A stretch of DNA of 6,272 nucleotides, from the NCBI GenBank assembly GCA_009774155.1, contig VSNE01000165.1, forward strand, positions 1 through 6,272, read 5' to 3'. The notes under the pieces are model-generated. The model was not told the DNA's origin, did not search any database, and was given only the letters and a program-made list of their open reading frames with translations. Both the position numbers and the translations under genes were made by a program. This stretch comes from Lachnospiraceae bacterium (GTDB taxonomy: Bacteria; Bacillota; Clostridia; Lachnospirales; Lachnospiraceae). Shown in pieces: positions 1 to 6,272 of this stretch (positions within the stretch are counted from its first letter, which is position 1; every line of letters starts with the position of its first letter).

Positions 1-2348
1 TTTTTATTTGGATATTGCATGGGGTTTCCGCAGTGGATCATCATATTGCGGGCGACATAAATCCCTACATGGCTTGCGCCTGGTGTCTGATAGGTCCCCT
101 GAAAAAATATCAGATCTCCCGGCCTTGCATCCGCAGGGGACACATAAGCGCAGCAGTTCCGGAGCCCCTCCGCCGTCTGCCTTCCTACATTCCATCCATT
201 CCCGCAGTGGTTAATCACCCAGCTCACAAAACCAGAGCAGTCAAAACCGGTACTGGGAGAGTCGCCGCCCCATACATACGGATAACCCAGGTATTTTTCT
301 GCTTCGCGGATCATATTGGCGAACTTCTGGTCTGATAAGGCTTCCCCCGGGATGTCAAAGCCGCCTCCTCCGGAATTATCCGGCCCGGGAATAGTTTCCT
401 TATCAAACAGGTAGTCCCGGTTCCCGCAGGTAATATTATAGATATCATAAAGTTCCGCCTGTTCCGGTGTCAGGAAGCTTTTTGCCACCGTATCGAAGCC
501 AAGGTTGGTAAGTGAAATGCAGAGGATATAATAGTCATATTCCTCTTCATGCCCATGACTGTTTATACGGGTGCGCGTTTCCACAATTTCCTTTATCTTA
601 AGCCGGTACTGGCCGGAAAACAGTTCCTGCAGCGCGTCCTTCACCTGCTCATATGTGAATTCCTGAAAGACTACCGTGAGATAAGAAATCAGGTGGTAAG
701 GATTGTGGGAAATCTCATCCACCTGATAGCGGTATTCATCGTATCCCGGATGTGTGGACTCCATATTATTAATCTGACGGTTCAGGGCATCCTCCAGGGC
801 TGAATAGTGTGCTTCCGCAGCATAAATGTCCTCGTCTGTGCTTGGATAAGTCGTCCCTGTAATAATAGAACCGGCGCCTGGAATCATGGCCCCGCAGCTT
901 GACAGCCCGGTTGACACAAAGCCCAAAAGCAGCGTCACTGCTGTCGCCGCTCTAAAAAGTATGCCGATGTTCTTAGCAGCCTTTGTCACTGCACGTTTTG
1001 CCTTTCCCGTAATGGTTTGGACTGCATTTGCTGCATCCGGGGCCGGATTTGTGCCATTTTCCGCCCTCTGGTATGCATTTTTATACTGCTTTTTCTGAAA
1101 GGATTTCCTCACGGCTTTCTCTTCTTCCTGCCTGGCCCGGTTTGCCGCTTCTGATTCAGGTTTCCGCGCCTCTTCAAACCGCAGGCGCTCCTTTTGTGTT
1201 CCGGTCTCTTTTTCAGAAAACCGGGAGGACTCCCTTCTCTTCCTGCGTCTGGAGCTGTACAGGGAATAAAGCAGGATACCCTCCCCTGCATGTCCTGCTT
1301 TATTTAAAATCTCTGCAGCAGTATGATTCTGTTCCTCTTCCTGTTCTCCGCTCCTGATATAAGCCCTGGCTGAATCAAATACTGCAGATGCCGCCATTTT
1401 TTTAATTCCGGCCCCGCGCGCCATGCCGCCCTCATCTTCAAAAGAAAGCCGGGAAAAATTTGTGGGACACTCCTTGTCCTTGCGATGCCCTGCTGTTTCC
1501 TGGTTTCCCCTGTGAACAGTTTCTATCAGATTGTCCGTTTCGGGAGGAACTTGGGGGTTCTCCTTTTGTATCTGAGGATTCTTCTGTCCTCCGGACGGCT
1601 CCTCCGGCATTTTTCTATATGACGGGGTTTCAAAAGGACGGACATTCTGCATCCTGAAAGAATGTTCAGGCAGTCCTCTTTCAGGTTTGAATGGGACGTC
1701 TGGAACGCTTCTGCCATGCACCGGCGGTTCGCCGGCTGCAGATTCCGGCAGCTCCTTTTTCTCTTCTTCCTGCGCCTGCGGATTTCTCTGCTTCTGATCA
1801 GACCGACCGGATATTTCTCCGGAATCACGGATTTCAAAAGGACGGAGGGACTCAAGCCGTAAAGAATGTTCAAAAAATCGTTTTTCCCGGACAGGCCCGC
1901 CTCCGGAATCACTTCCGCAGGACAGAGCTTGGGATGCCGGCCGGTATGTATCCTCTGCACATTCAAGACCGGGAAGAAACCCGCGATCCTGTCTGCCTGC
2001 ATCCGGAACGCTTTCCCCCTTTTCCTCCGATTCAGATATATAAGACGGTGCGCCCTGATCCAGTTTCTTTTCCTGTCCGCAAAAAGAAGCGCCTGTATCG
2101 ATCCGGAATCCAGAACATTGGGCATGCTTCCGCCTGCATTTTTCCTCCTTCTGATCCTGATCCGCCCGATGAACCCGAAGCTTTTGTAAATTAACCGGCT
2201 CTGTTCCCTGTACGGTTCTGTCCAGACTCTCGGCTTCCCTTCTGCCTGCCTTCACAGCCTCCCCGCTTCTCAGATTTTCCCGCATCAGGCCGTCGCGCCC
2301 CATTTTTTCTACGGTTTTATCCCTCGCCTTAAATTCCTGCTTTGGCAC
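1..2348 (-). CDS. CD1108-like T4SS cell-wall hydrolase with C-terminal NlpC/P60 (C40) domain; 3' end outside window
   Basis: This is a membrane-anchored peptidoglycan hydrolase of the conjugation machine, thought to open the wall locally for the channel. The frame is open from the TGA at 2367-2369 to the left edge, about 788 codons. Numbering is from the GTG at 2346-2348. Residues 1-450 are hydrophilic, rich in E, R, K, Q and P, and have no predicted fold I recognise. They contain degenerate repeats and a basic coiled-coil-like part near 370-440. One membrane segment lies at about 462-483 (ILFRAATAVTLLLGFVSTGL). The extracytoplasmic domain at about 485-650 has HNPYHL, EIVETRTR and GNRDYLF, typical of this ICE family. 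A GGGG linker sits at 660-663. The C40 domain starts near 671 with YPYVWGG, catalytic Cys704 in FDCSGF, His760 in ASHVGIY and His772 in MIHCGNP, so the active site looks complete. The gene directly follows virB4. The start is uncertain: GTG 2348 has AAAGGGG nine bases upstream, and ATG 2303 is a weaker alternative. The ATG with the best ribosome site (2373) is out of frame. Confidence 0.88.
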   Translation of the reverse strand, partial: MPKQEFKARDKTVEKMGRDGLMRENLRSGEAVKAGRREAESLDRTVQGTEPVNLQKLRVHRADQDQKEEKCRRKHAQCSGFRIDTGASFCGQEKKLDQGAPSYISESEEKGESVPDAGRQDRGFLPGLECAEDTYRPASQALSCGSDSGGGPVREKRFFEHSLRLESLRPFEIRDSGEISGRSDQKQRNPQAQEEEKKELPESAAGEPPVHGRSVPDVPFKPERGLPEHSFRMQNVRPFETPSYRKMPEEPSGGQKNPQIQKENPQVPPETDNLIETVHRGNQETAGHRKDKECPTNFSRLSFEDEGGMARGAGIKKMAASAVFDSARAYIRSGEQEEEQNHTAAEILNKAGHAGEGILLYSLYSSRRRKRRESSRFSEKETGTQKERLRFEEARKPESEAANRARQEEEKAVRKSFQKKQYKNAYQRAENGTNPAPDAANAVQTITGKAKRAVTKAAKNIGILFRAATAVTLLLGFVSTGLSSCGAMIPGAGSIITGTTYPSTDEDIYAAEAHYSALEDALNRQINNMESTHPGYDEYRYQVDEISHNPYHLISYLTVVFQEFTYEQVKDALQELFSGQYRLKIKEIVETRTRINSHGHEEEYDYYILCISLTNLGFDTVAKSFLTPEQAELYDIYNITCGNRDYLFDKETIPGPDNSGGGGFDIPGEALSDQKFANMIREAEKYLGYPYVWGGDSPSTGFDCSGFVSWVINHCGNGWNVGRQTAEGLRNCCAYVSPADARPGDLIFFQGTYQTPGASHVGIYVARNMMIHCGNPMQYPNK
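1628..1886 (-). repeat. Degenerate 204-bp-period direct repeat within the cytoplasmic part of the C40 protein
   Basis: On the plus strand, tttcaaaaggacgga occurs at 1628-1642 and again at 1832-1846. The element aaagaatgttca occurs at 1657-1668 and 1861-1872. Both pairs are exactly 204 bases (68 codons) apart. At protein level this gives PEHSFRMQNVRPFE against FEHSLRLESLRPFE, followed in each copy by a more diverged tail (QKNPQIQKE against QKQRNPQAQEE). A weaker third copy may lie upstream around FRIDTG...GQEKKLDQ. The period is a multiple of three, so the reading frame is kept. It looks like an old in-frame duplication in a fast-evolving linker. Confidence 0.7.
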
Positions 2349-2373
2349 GGCCTTTATCCCCTTTCGTCAGCAT
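2329..2373 (-). other. Probable ancestral start of the C40 protein gene, now in a different frame (14-codon ORF)
   Basis: An ATG at 2371-2373 lies four bases after the virB4 stop codon. It reads MLTKGDKGRAKAGI and then stops at TAA (2329-2331). The long downstream frame gives AVPKQEFKARDK from the same stretch. Removing one base in the AAAGGCC run (about 2349-2355) would join the two as MLTKGDK-AVPKQEFKARDK. The position and the good ribosome binding site suggest this was the original start. The mismatch could be a real one-base insertion, a sequencing or assembly error, or a +1 frameshift site. The choice between these is inference. Confidence 0.55.
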
Positions 2374-2377
2374 ACTT

Positions 2378-4765
2378 TTAAGCTCCTGCCTCCTGCCCTT
2401 TCTCCGATGGCTTTGTGGTCATCAGTTTATAAAGGCGCAGCGACCTGTCAAATTTGTCTTTGAACGGGATTATGGTATTTCCGTAAAAAATAAGCCCTTC
2501 ACCCTCCCCGCTGTTCGTTACATAAGATAACTGATGCGGAGAAATGCTGAGCTGTTTCGCTAAAATCTGCCGGTCCCCGGCTGCCTGGTTGAGCATATAA
2601 ATAAAATCAGAGTTTTCAAAAATATTTTCGATCTCCCTGCTGGCCAGCAGATCTTTGATGTTCTGCGTAATGCCTGTCGGGATTCCTCCCCACTTACGGA
2701 AGCGCTTCCAAATCTCCACGGAATATGCCGCTGTCTGCTCTTCCTTCAAAAGAAGATGGAACTCATCTATATAATATCTGGTGGATTTGCATGCAGCACG
2801 GTTGACGGTCACACGGTTCCAGACCGCATCCTGGACAATCAGCATCCCCAGCTTTTTAAGCTGTTTCCCCAAATCCTTGATATCAAAGCAGATGATACGG
2901 TTTTCCAGTTCCACATTGGTCCGGTGGTTGAATACTTTTAAGGAACCGTTCACATAGATTTCCAGCGCCGTTGCAATCCTCTGTGCCTGCACCTCTTTCT
3001 GCTGCCGCAGACATTGGTACAAATCTCCAAGCACCGGCATATTCTCCGGCACGGGATGTTCAAAATATTTCTGATACACAATCGGCAGACAGCGGTCAAT
3101 CACGGATTTTTCTTCCGCCTCAATGCCGTTCCTTGCCCCCATAATCAGCTCGCATAAAGATAAGATAAAATCGCTCTTTACCCCTAACGGATTATCGTCA
3201 TCCGAATAATCCATGTTGATGTCCATCGGATTGATATAGTCACGGCTGGAAGCGGAAATATGGATCACCTGTCCTCCAAGCTCATTCACAAGGGGATAAT
3301 ATTCCCCCTCCGGATCTCCGATAATAATATCATCCTGGGTGGTAAAAAAGGCATTGGTAATCTCACGTTTCGCTGAAAAGGATTTGCCGGAACCCGGCGT
3401 GCCGAGTATCAAACCATTTGGATTTTTCAGCTTCTTCCTGTCTGCCATGATCATGTTATTAGACAGTGCGTTCAGACCATAATAGAGAGATTCCCCGTCC
3501 ATAAATAGTTCCTGGGTGGTAAACGGCACAAAAATCGCCGTGGATGTAGTAGTCAGGGCACGTTTAATTGGAATCAGGTTCAGTCCCAGCGGGATGCTGC
3601 TCATCAGGCCCTGCTCCTGCATATAGTCCAGTCTCCGCAGAGAACAGTTATATTTTTGTGCAATTCCGGCTGTCTGGAATACTGCATTGTCAAGCTCCTG
3701 TTTTGTTCCTGCTGTGTTCAGGAACAATACCGTCACAAGGAACATCCTTTCATTCCTGGACTGGAGATCCTCCAAAAGCCGTTTCGCCTCGCTTCCGTAA
3801 GTATTTAGATCAGATGGGATAATGTCAATGTCATACCCGGAGCGCACCGCTTTTTTCTGCTCCTCGATCTTCATGCGGTCAATATCTGTCACTTTGCTTT
3901 TTACCAGTTTAATTGCCTGCATCTGATCCAGAGACTGGATGTGAAGGTTCACAATCAGATCCTGGTCCATTTCCAGAAATTCTGCGAGCATCTTGTCCGT
4001 CAGCTCCGGCGCCAGTATCTGCAGGTAGGATACCGCCCCCATGGTATTTCCCATTTGGAAACTTTTCCCATCCCTGAACACAAAGCTTGTGGGAGCTATA
4101 AAATCCTTTGTCCTCATCCCGGCGCGCAGCATCCAGTCATACAAAAACCGAAACGGCGCTTTTTCATCGGGATTGAATGTCTCATACATGATCCGCAGGC
4201 GTTCTTCCCCATTCAGGGGATAGGCCAGAACCCCCAGCATCTTAAAATTATTCAGGATGTCAGCCTCAATCCGTTCCAGCTTCGGCTTTGCTTCCCGGAT
4301 ATTGCCAGCCTCAATCCCGAAGGTAATGTACTTTGTACGCACAAGTCCATTGTTCCCTTTTGCAAGCTGATCTTTGAGCATCTGCGCGTACTCCATGCGG
4401 ATATCGTCAAAGGCGTCATTCTGCGGTTTTATCTGGATAATGGATTCATATTCTTTCATGCTGCTGTGATGGTTGATAAAGGATAGCTGGAAATGGATGG
4501 CGCTGTCAAAATAATTAAGAAAATCGCACCAGTTTTCAAAGATGGCGCTTTTATCATCATTCTGCGCCAACTGGTAGTTGATATCATAAAACTGGATGGT
4601 CTTGGAATAATATTGGGCCTGGACACGGCAGATTCCGTCTTTTGCCATTTCCCGGTACGGAATGGAATTCTGTGCAGAAATCCTCTTCTCCTTTCGGGCC
4701 GCTCCATACTTGTCCGGCTTTTTACCTGTCCTGTTTTCAGGATGTATAGCCCTTTTTCGCTGCAT
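2378..4765 (-). CDS. VirB4-family conjugative transfer ATPase
   Basis: This is the essential cytoplasmic ATPase of the type IV secretion system. It powers channel assembly and substrate transfer at the membrane base. The 795-residue length is normal for VirB4/TraE-like proteins of Tn1549-type elements. The N-terminal half (about 40-400) is the CagE/TrbE/VirB-type domain, with the family-typical DINYQLAQND at 60-70. The C-terminal half is a RecA-like motor with Walker A GTPGSGKS (455-462) and GDPEGEYY (483-490). Walker B is YYIDEFHLLL (664-673), with Asp667 and Glu668, and ITQN (699-702) is a sensor-like motif. All key residues are intact. The ATG at 4763-4765 lies within the last codons of the PrgI gene, a 29-base overlap, with a purine-rich GGGGAAGGAAAG just upstream. 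The stop is TAA at 2378-2380. A later start at Met40 is possible but would remove part of the usual N-terminal region. There are no signs of decay. Confidence 0.96.
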   Translation of the reverse strand: MQRKRAIHPENRTGKKPDKYGAARKEKRISAQNSIPYREMAKDGICRVQAQYYSKTIQFYDINYQLAQNDDKSAIFENWCDFLNYFDSAIHFQLSFINHHSSMKEYESIIQIKPQNDAFDDIRMEYAQMLKDQLAKGNNGLVRTKYITFGIEAGNIREAKPKLERIEADILNNFKMLGVLAYPLNGEERLRIMYETFNPDEKAPFRFLYDWMLRAGMRTKDFIAPTSFVFRDGKSFQMGNTMGAVSYLQILAPELTDKMLAEFLEMDQDLIVNLHIQSLDQMQAIKLVKSKVTDIDRMKIEEQKKAVRSGYDIDIIPSDLNTYGSEAKRLLEDLQSRNERMFLVTVLFLNTAGTKQELDNAVFQTAGIAQKYNCSLRRLDYMQEQGLMSSIPLGLNLIPIKRALTTTSTAIFVPFTTQELFMDGESLYYGLNALSNNMIMADRKKLKNPNGLILGTPGSGKSFSAKREITNAFFTTQDDIIIGDPEGEYYPLVNELGGQVIHISASSRDYINPMDINMDYSDDDNPLGVKSDFILSLCELIMGARNGIEAEEKSVIDRCLPIVYQKYFEHPVPENMPVLGDLYQCLRQQKEVQAQRIATALEIYVNGSLKVFNHRTNVELENRIICFDIKDLGKQLKKLGMLIVQDAVWNRVTVNRAACKSTRYYIDEFHLLLKEEQTAAYSVEIWKRFRKWGGIPTGITQNIKDLLASREIENIFENSDFIYMLNQAAGDRQILAKQLSISPHQLSYVTNSGEGEGLIFYGNTIIPFKDKFDRSLRLYKLMTTKPSEKGQEAGA
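2383..2395 (-). promoter_or_regulatory. Shine-Dalgarno region inside the virB4 3' end, for the ATG at 2373
   Basis: On the minus strand, AGGAG (2383-2387) ends nine bases before the ATG at 2371-2373. A second CAGGAGG (2389-2395) lies just upstream. Both are inside the last codons of virB4, so the next gene is probably translated by coupling. This site supports 2373 as the original start even though that ATG is now out of frame with the long coding region. Confidence 0.6.
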
Positions 4766-5222
4766 GCTTTCCTTCCCCTTTCTTTTGTATTTTTAGTCCG
4801 GCCGCGTCCTTCTTCGGTTCATACAGGTTTTCTACTTCATATCTCCGGACGGCAGACCTTGACAGTTTTACCCGGATCACATTGAAAAGGATCTTTTCCA
4901 GGGGCATCCCGTCCTTTTCATACATGGCAAACAAAAATGCCGGAAGCATCAAAAGCACCATACAGGATGTCGCATTGCTTGTCCCAATATAACCCCGTGT
5001 AAAAAAATAAAAGGGAAGCCCTATGGCCGCCGCCGCGGTAAGGCAGATAACCTGCCTTTTTGTAAGATTCAAAATCACTTTGTTTTTTACTTTTGTCAGA
5101 TCCTTTGGTACTGACACATACGCCATAATAATATTTCTGCTGCAGGCGGAAACACTTCTGGACGGGGAAATCTCCGTTTCCGCTGCTTTTCCTTTCTTTG
5201 ATGTTTTCCCCTTTTCAGGCAT
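4737..5222 (-). CDS. PrgI-family (VirB3-like) conjugation membrane protein
   Basis: This is a small inner-membrane component of Gram-positive type IV secretion systems. It is considered the VirB3-like partner of VirB4 and is normally encoded directly before it, as here. The conserved part starts at residue 33 with MAYVSVPKDLTKVKNKV, followed by LNLTKRQ. Two membrane hairpin segments lie at about 57-75 and 84-101, then MYEKDGMPLEK at 100-110. The basic C-terminus ends in KKGYTS. Two starts are possible. ATG 5222 overlaps the TGA of the upstream gene by eight bases and gives 161 residues. ATG 5126 gives 129 residues and matches the usual start of the family. Neither has a clear Shine-Dalgarno, so coupling to the upstream gene is likely. 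The family call is firm and the start is not. Confidence 0.9.
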   Translation of the reverse strand: MPEKGKTSKKGKAAETEISPSRSVSACSRNIIMAYVSVPKDLTKVKNKVILNLTKRQVICLTAAAAIGLPFYFFTRGYIGTSNATSCMVLLMLPAFLFAMYEKDGMPLEKILFNVIRVKLSRSAVRRYEVENLYEPKKDAAGLKIQKKGEGKHAAKKGYTS

Positions 5223-6081
5223 TGAAAATTGAGCGTGACAGGCCTTCTGTTCTTTTCAGCCATGTGCACAGGATCAGGGTATAAGCGGAAACCTCAAACA
5301 GCGCCAGATGTATATTGTCTGACACATGGATATTGGATACCAGCACCGCATAAATGCCTACGCACACCATCATAAAAAAACCCTGGAATGCAAATGCCAG
5401 AAGCCCCCGGAAATAACCGTTCCCGATTCTTCCCCAGTCCAGGTTGGACATCGTGATAGTCGCAAATGGAATCGGGGCAACCGAGGTGTATAAATAGAGC
5501 CCTACCATACGCCCGTAAAGAATGACGACAATTAAAACTGACATAATTTTCATATACAGGCTGACCAGCATAGTTTCCATGGCCAGAACTGCCAGTTCCG
5601 CATACCCCTTAGACTCTGCAATCTCGTCCACCATGAAATCCACGTTCACAGCAGTCTGCGAACTGATCACTCCTCCTGCGGCGCTGGCCAGGTGCTGCCC
5701 CACGTCAAAAACCGCCATGGTAATGGTAAACGTATGGCTGACAAGGTAGACTGCCACCCACATCTTGAAGAAATATTTAAAGAACATCCAGGTGTCTATT
5801 TCATTCATGTTATTTTTTGTGGTCAGCATGGAAATCAGTTCATAGCAGAGTACAAACGTGATGACCATTCCTGCGATCGGCATAATAACCGAATCTGAAA
5901 GGTTCCGTATCAGGCTGAAGATACTGCTGTTCCATGCCTGCGGGGTCTTCCCGACCTGGGCAGCGATGCCCGCTGTCTTTTCATTGATATCATCAAACAT
6001 CGTTGTAAGGTTGAAACGGATGATTCCGATTAGAAGCCCCCTTATCCATTCATCGATTGCCTCAAAGATGCCGTCGAACAT
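5215..6081 (-). CDS. VirB6/TrbL-like polytopic conjugal transfer membrane protein
   Basis: This is the channel-forming integral membrane protein of the conjugation system. The 288-residue length is normal for VirB6-like proteins in Tn1549/CTn-type ICEs. Hydrophobic segments that can be seen lie at about 63-86, 104-126, 162-190, 192-212, 224-249 and 256-273. The N-terminus carries an amphipathic stretch (FEAIDEWIRGLLIGII). Family-typical pieces are SVAPIPFATI (200-209), the Gly-Asn pair in GRIGNGYFRG (217-226) and the C-terminal SRSIFNA. The start ATG at 6079-6081 has AAAGGGGA at 6089-6096, seven bases upstream, an excellent ribosome binding site. It sits 18 bases after the Maff2 stop and overlaps the PrgI ORF by eight bases. 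The family is recognised from overall pattern and gene order. Membrane topology is estimated by eye. Confidence 0.9.
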   Translation of the reverse strand: MFDGIFEAIDEWIRGLLIGIIRFNLTTMFDDINEKTAGIAAQVGKTPQAWNSSIFSLIRNLSDSVIMPIAGMVITFVLCYELISMLTTKNNMNEIDTWMFFKYFFKMWVAVYLVSHTFTITMAVFDVGQHLASAAGGVISSQTAVNVDFMVDEIAESKGYAELAVLAMETMLVSLYMKIMSVLIVVILYGRMVGLYLYTSVAPIPFATITMSNLDWGRIGNGYFRGLLAFAFQGFFMMVCVGIYAVLVSNIHVSDNIHLALFEVSAYTLILCTWLKRTEGLSRSIFNA

Positions 6082-6088
6082 GTGCAGG

Positions 6089-6096
6089 TCCCCTTT
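6089..6096 (-). promoter_or_regulatory. Shine-Dalgarno of the VirB6-like gene
   Basis: AAAGGGGA on the minus strand is separated by seven bases from the ATG at 6079-6081. It fixes the start of the VirB6-like gene with good confidence. It lies in the short gap after the Maff2 stop codon. Confidence 0.75.
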
Positions 6097-6099
6097 CCC

Positions 6100-6201
6100 T
6101 TATCTTGCCGGGAACAAAGTCACAAGCTGCGGGACAAGCTGTGTTCCAATTAAGACTACCCCTCCGCCGGCCATGAGCTGCTTGATTCCCTGACTTTTTG
6201 C
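6100..6201 (-). pseudogene. Maff2-family small membrane protein, 5' part missing
   Basis: The 33 codons before the TAA at 6100-6102 read AKSQGIKQLMAGGGVVLIG, then TQLVPQLVTLFPAR. This is the C-terminal half of the Maff2 family, small proteins of about 70 residues with two hydrophobic segments. They lie between the coupling-protein gene and the VirB6-like gene in Tn1549-type ICEs and are presumed channel parts. Directly before the first Maff2-like codon (GCA at 6199-6201) the frame has a TGA stop (6202-6204). The expected upstream half, normally ending in something like GYGNDNPG, is absent from the remaining 68 bases. The ATG in frame inside QLMAGG could only give a very short peptide. I infer disruption by an insertion or rearrangement. 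An assembly junction is the alternative. Confidence 0.78.
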
Positions 6202-6204
6202 TCA

Positions 6205-6272
6205 TGTGAGATAAAGAAGTAAAAGAAGTGTAAAAAATTTTGCCGTTCCCTGTCCGGCTGACTGCCGGACGG
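6205..6272. mobile_element. Possible IS256-family insertion sequence end, interrupting Maff2
   Basis: The homology of the Maff2 gene stops at about 6202-6204. The plus strand then carries GATAAAG (6210-6216), 11 bases, then GTGTAAAA (6228-6235). From memory, the left terminal repeat of IS256 has GATAAAG and GTGTAAAA with the same 11-base spacing. This sequence would read into an element lying to the right of the window. It also contains the 9-base-period direct repeat aaagaagt (6213-6220 and 6222-6229). No transposase coding is in the window, no second end is seen, and a target duplication cannot be checked. The exact tip is uncertain because the codon at 6202-6204 is already a stop. The family call is tentative. 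Confidence 0.4.
6252..6270. repeat. Perfect 7-bp inverted repeat (hairpin) at the right edge
   Basis: GTCCGGC (6252-6258) and GCCGGAC (6264-6270) are perfect inverted copies around a TGACT loop. The stem can be extended by a G-T and a C-G pair to 6250-6272. It is GC-rich and stable for its size. On the minus strand it is followed after 14 bases by TTTTTT (6234-6239), which is too far for a standard intrinsic terminator. It may be a subterminal structure of the insertion element that limits read-through from or into it. Its role is not known. Confidence 0.6.

Noticed and set aside
4..195. A 63-codon minus-strand ORF in another frame over the C40 domain
   Set aside because: The overlapping frame contains the full NlpC/P60 active-site motifs (DCSGF, SHVGIY), which explain this stretch.
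1526..2125. A 199-codon minus-strand ORF in another frame (MPNVLDSGSI...) over the hydrolase N-terminal region
   Set aside because: It lies inside the continuous 780-codon frame that carries the membrane and C40 domains downstream. Its protein is Arg-rich with no recognisable pattern. It shows the same repeats only because the 204-base period is a multiple of three.
1691..2194. A 167-codon plus-strand ORF and its 107-codon neighbour frame
   Set aside because: These are antisense shadows. The minus-strand coding uses few codons that give stops on the other strand in this E/R/P-rich region. No ribosome site or domain is seen.
3941..4486. A 181-codon plus-strand ORF opposite virB4
   Set aside because: It is fully antisense to a well-conserved part of the VirB4 ATPase and has no recognisable domain.
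6234..6270. Hairpin plus T-run as an intrinsic terminator on the minus strand
   Set aside because: The TTTTTT run starts 12-14 bases after the stem, not directly after it, so the usual terminator form is not met.
6202..6272. C-terminal end of the coupling protein (VRQSAGQGTAKFF..., stop at 6202-6204) as the expected upstream gene
   Set aside because: A short open stretch exists, but it shows no coupling-protein features I can recognise. It also lacks room for the missing Maff2 N-terminal half, so an insertion or rearrangement explains it better.
6210..6272. A group II intron 3' end at the Maff2 boundary
   Set aside because: No domain V-like GAGCCGT/ACGGTTC hairpin is visible before the boundary, and the minus-strand sequence at the junction does not end in the usual AY.

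Overview
The window looks like part of the transfer module of an integrative and conjugative element (ICE) of the Tn916/Tn1549-like type found in Gram-positive gut Clostridia (Lachnospiraceae/Ruminococcaceae-like). The assignment rests on four proteins in the order typical of these elements. There is no taxonomic marker gene, so the host is inferred. All convincing genes lie on the minus strand and are packed with overlaps or gaps of a few bases. This fits a single polycistronic transcript whose promoter is outside the window.

In transcription order (right to left) the layout is as follows. (1) 6205-6272 is a short non-homologous end piece resembling the tip of an IS256-family insertion sequence, with a strong small hairpin. 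(2) 6100-6201 is the C-terminal remnant of a Maff2-family small membrane protein, cut off abruptly at its 5' side. (3) 5215-6081 is a VirB6/TrbL-like polytopic membrane protein. (4) 4737-5222 is a PrgI-family (VirB3-like) protein. (5) 2378-4765 is the VirB4-type conjugation ATPase. (6) From about 2348 to the left edge is a large bitopic CD1108-like protein. It has a long charged cytoplasmic region, one membrane segment, an extracytoplasmic domain and a C-terminal NlpC/P60 (C40) cell-wall hydrolase domain that runs out of the window.

Together these form the core of a Gram-positive type IV secretion system. The VirB4 ATPase drives it, VirB6-like, PrgI and Maff2 make the membrane channel, and the C40 protein opens the peptidoglycan. 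The coupling protein (VirD4/TcpA) and relaxase would be expected outside the window.

Two points suggest damage or unusual expression. The Maff2 gene is interrupted. The expected ATG of the C40 protein gene, which has a good ribosome binding site four bases after the virB4 stop, is out of frame by one base with the 780-codon reading frame that follows. The window otherwise matches a known class of system, and I do not see evidence for a wholly new one. There is no gene-free stretch over 300 bases.
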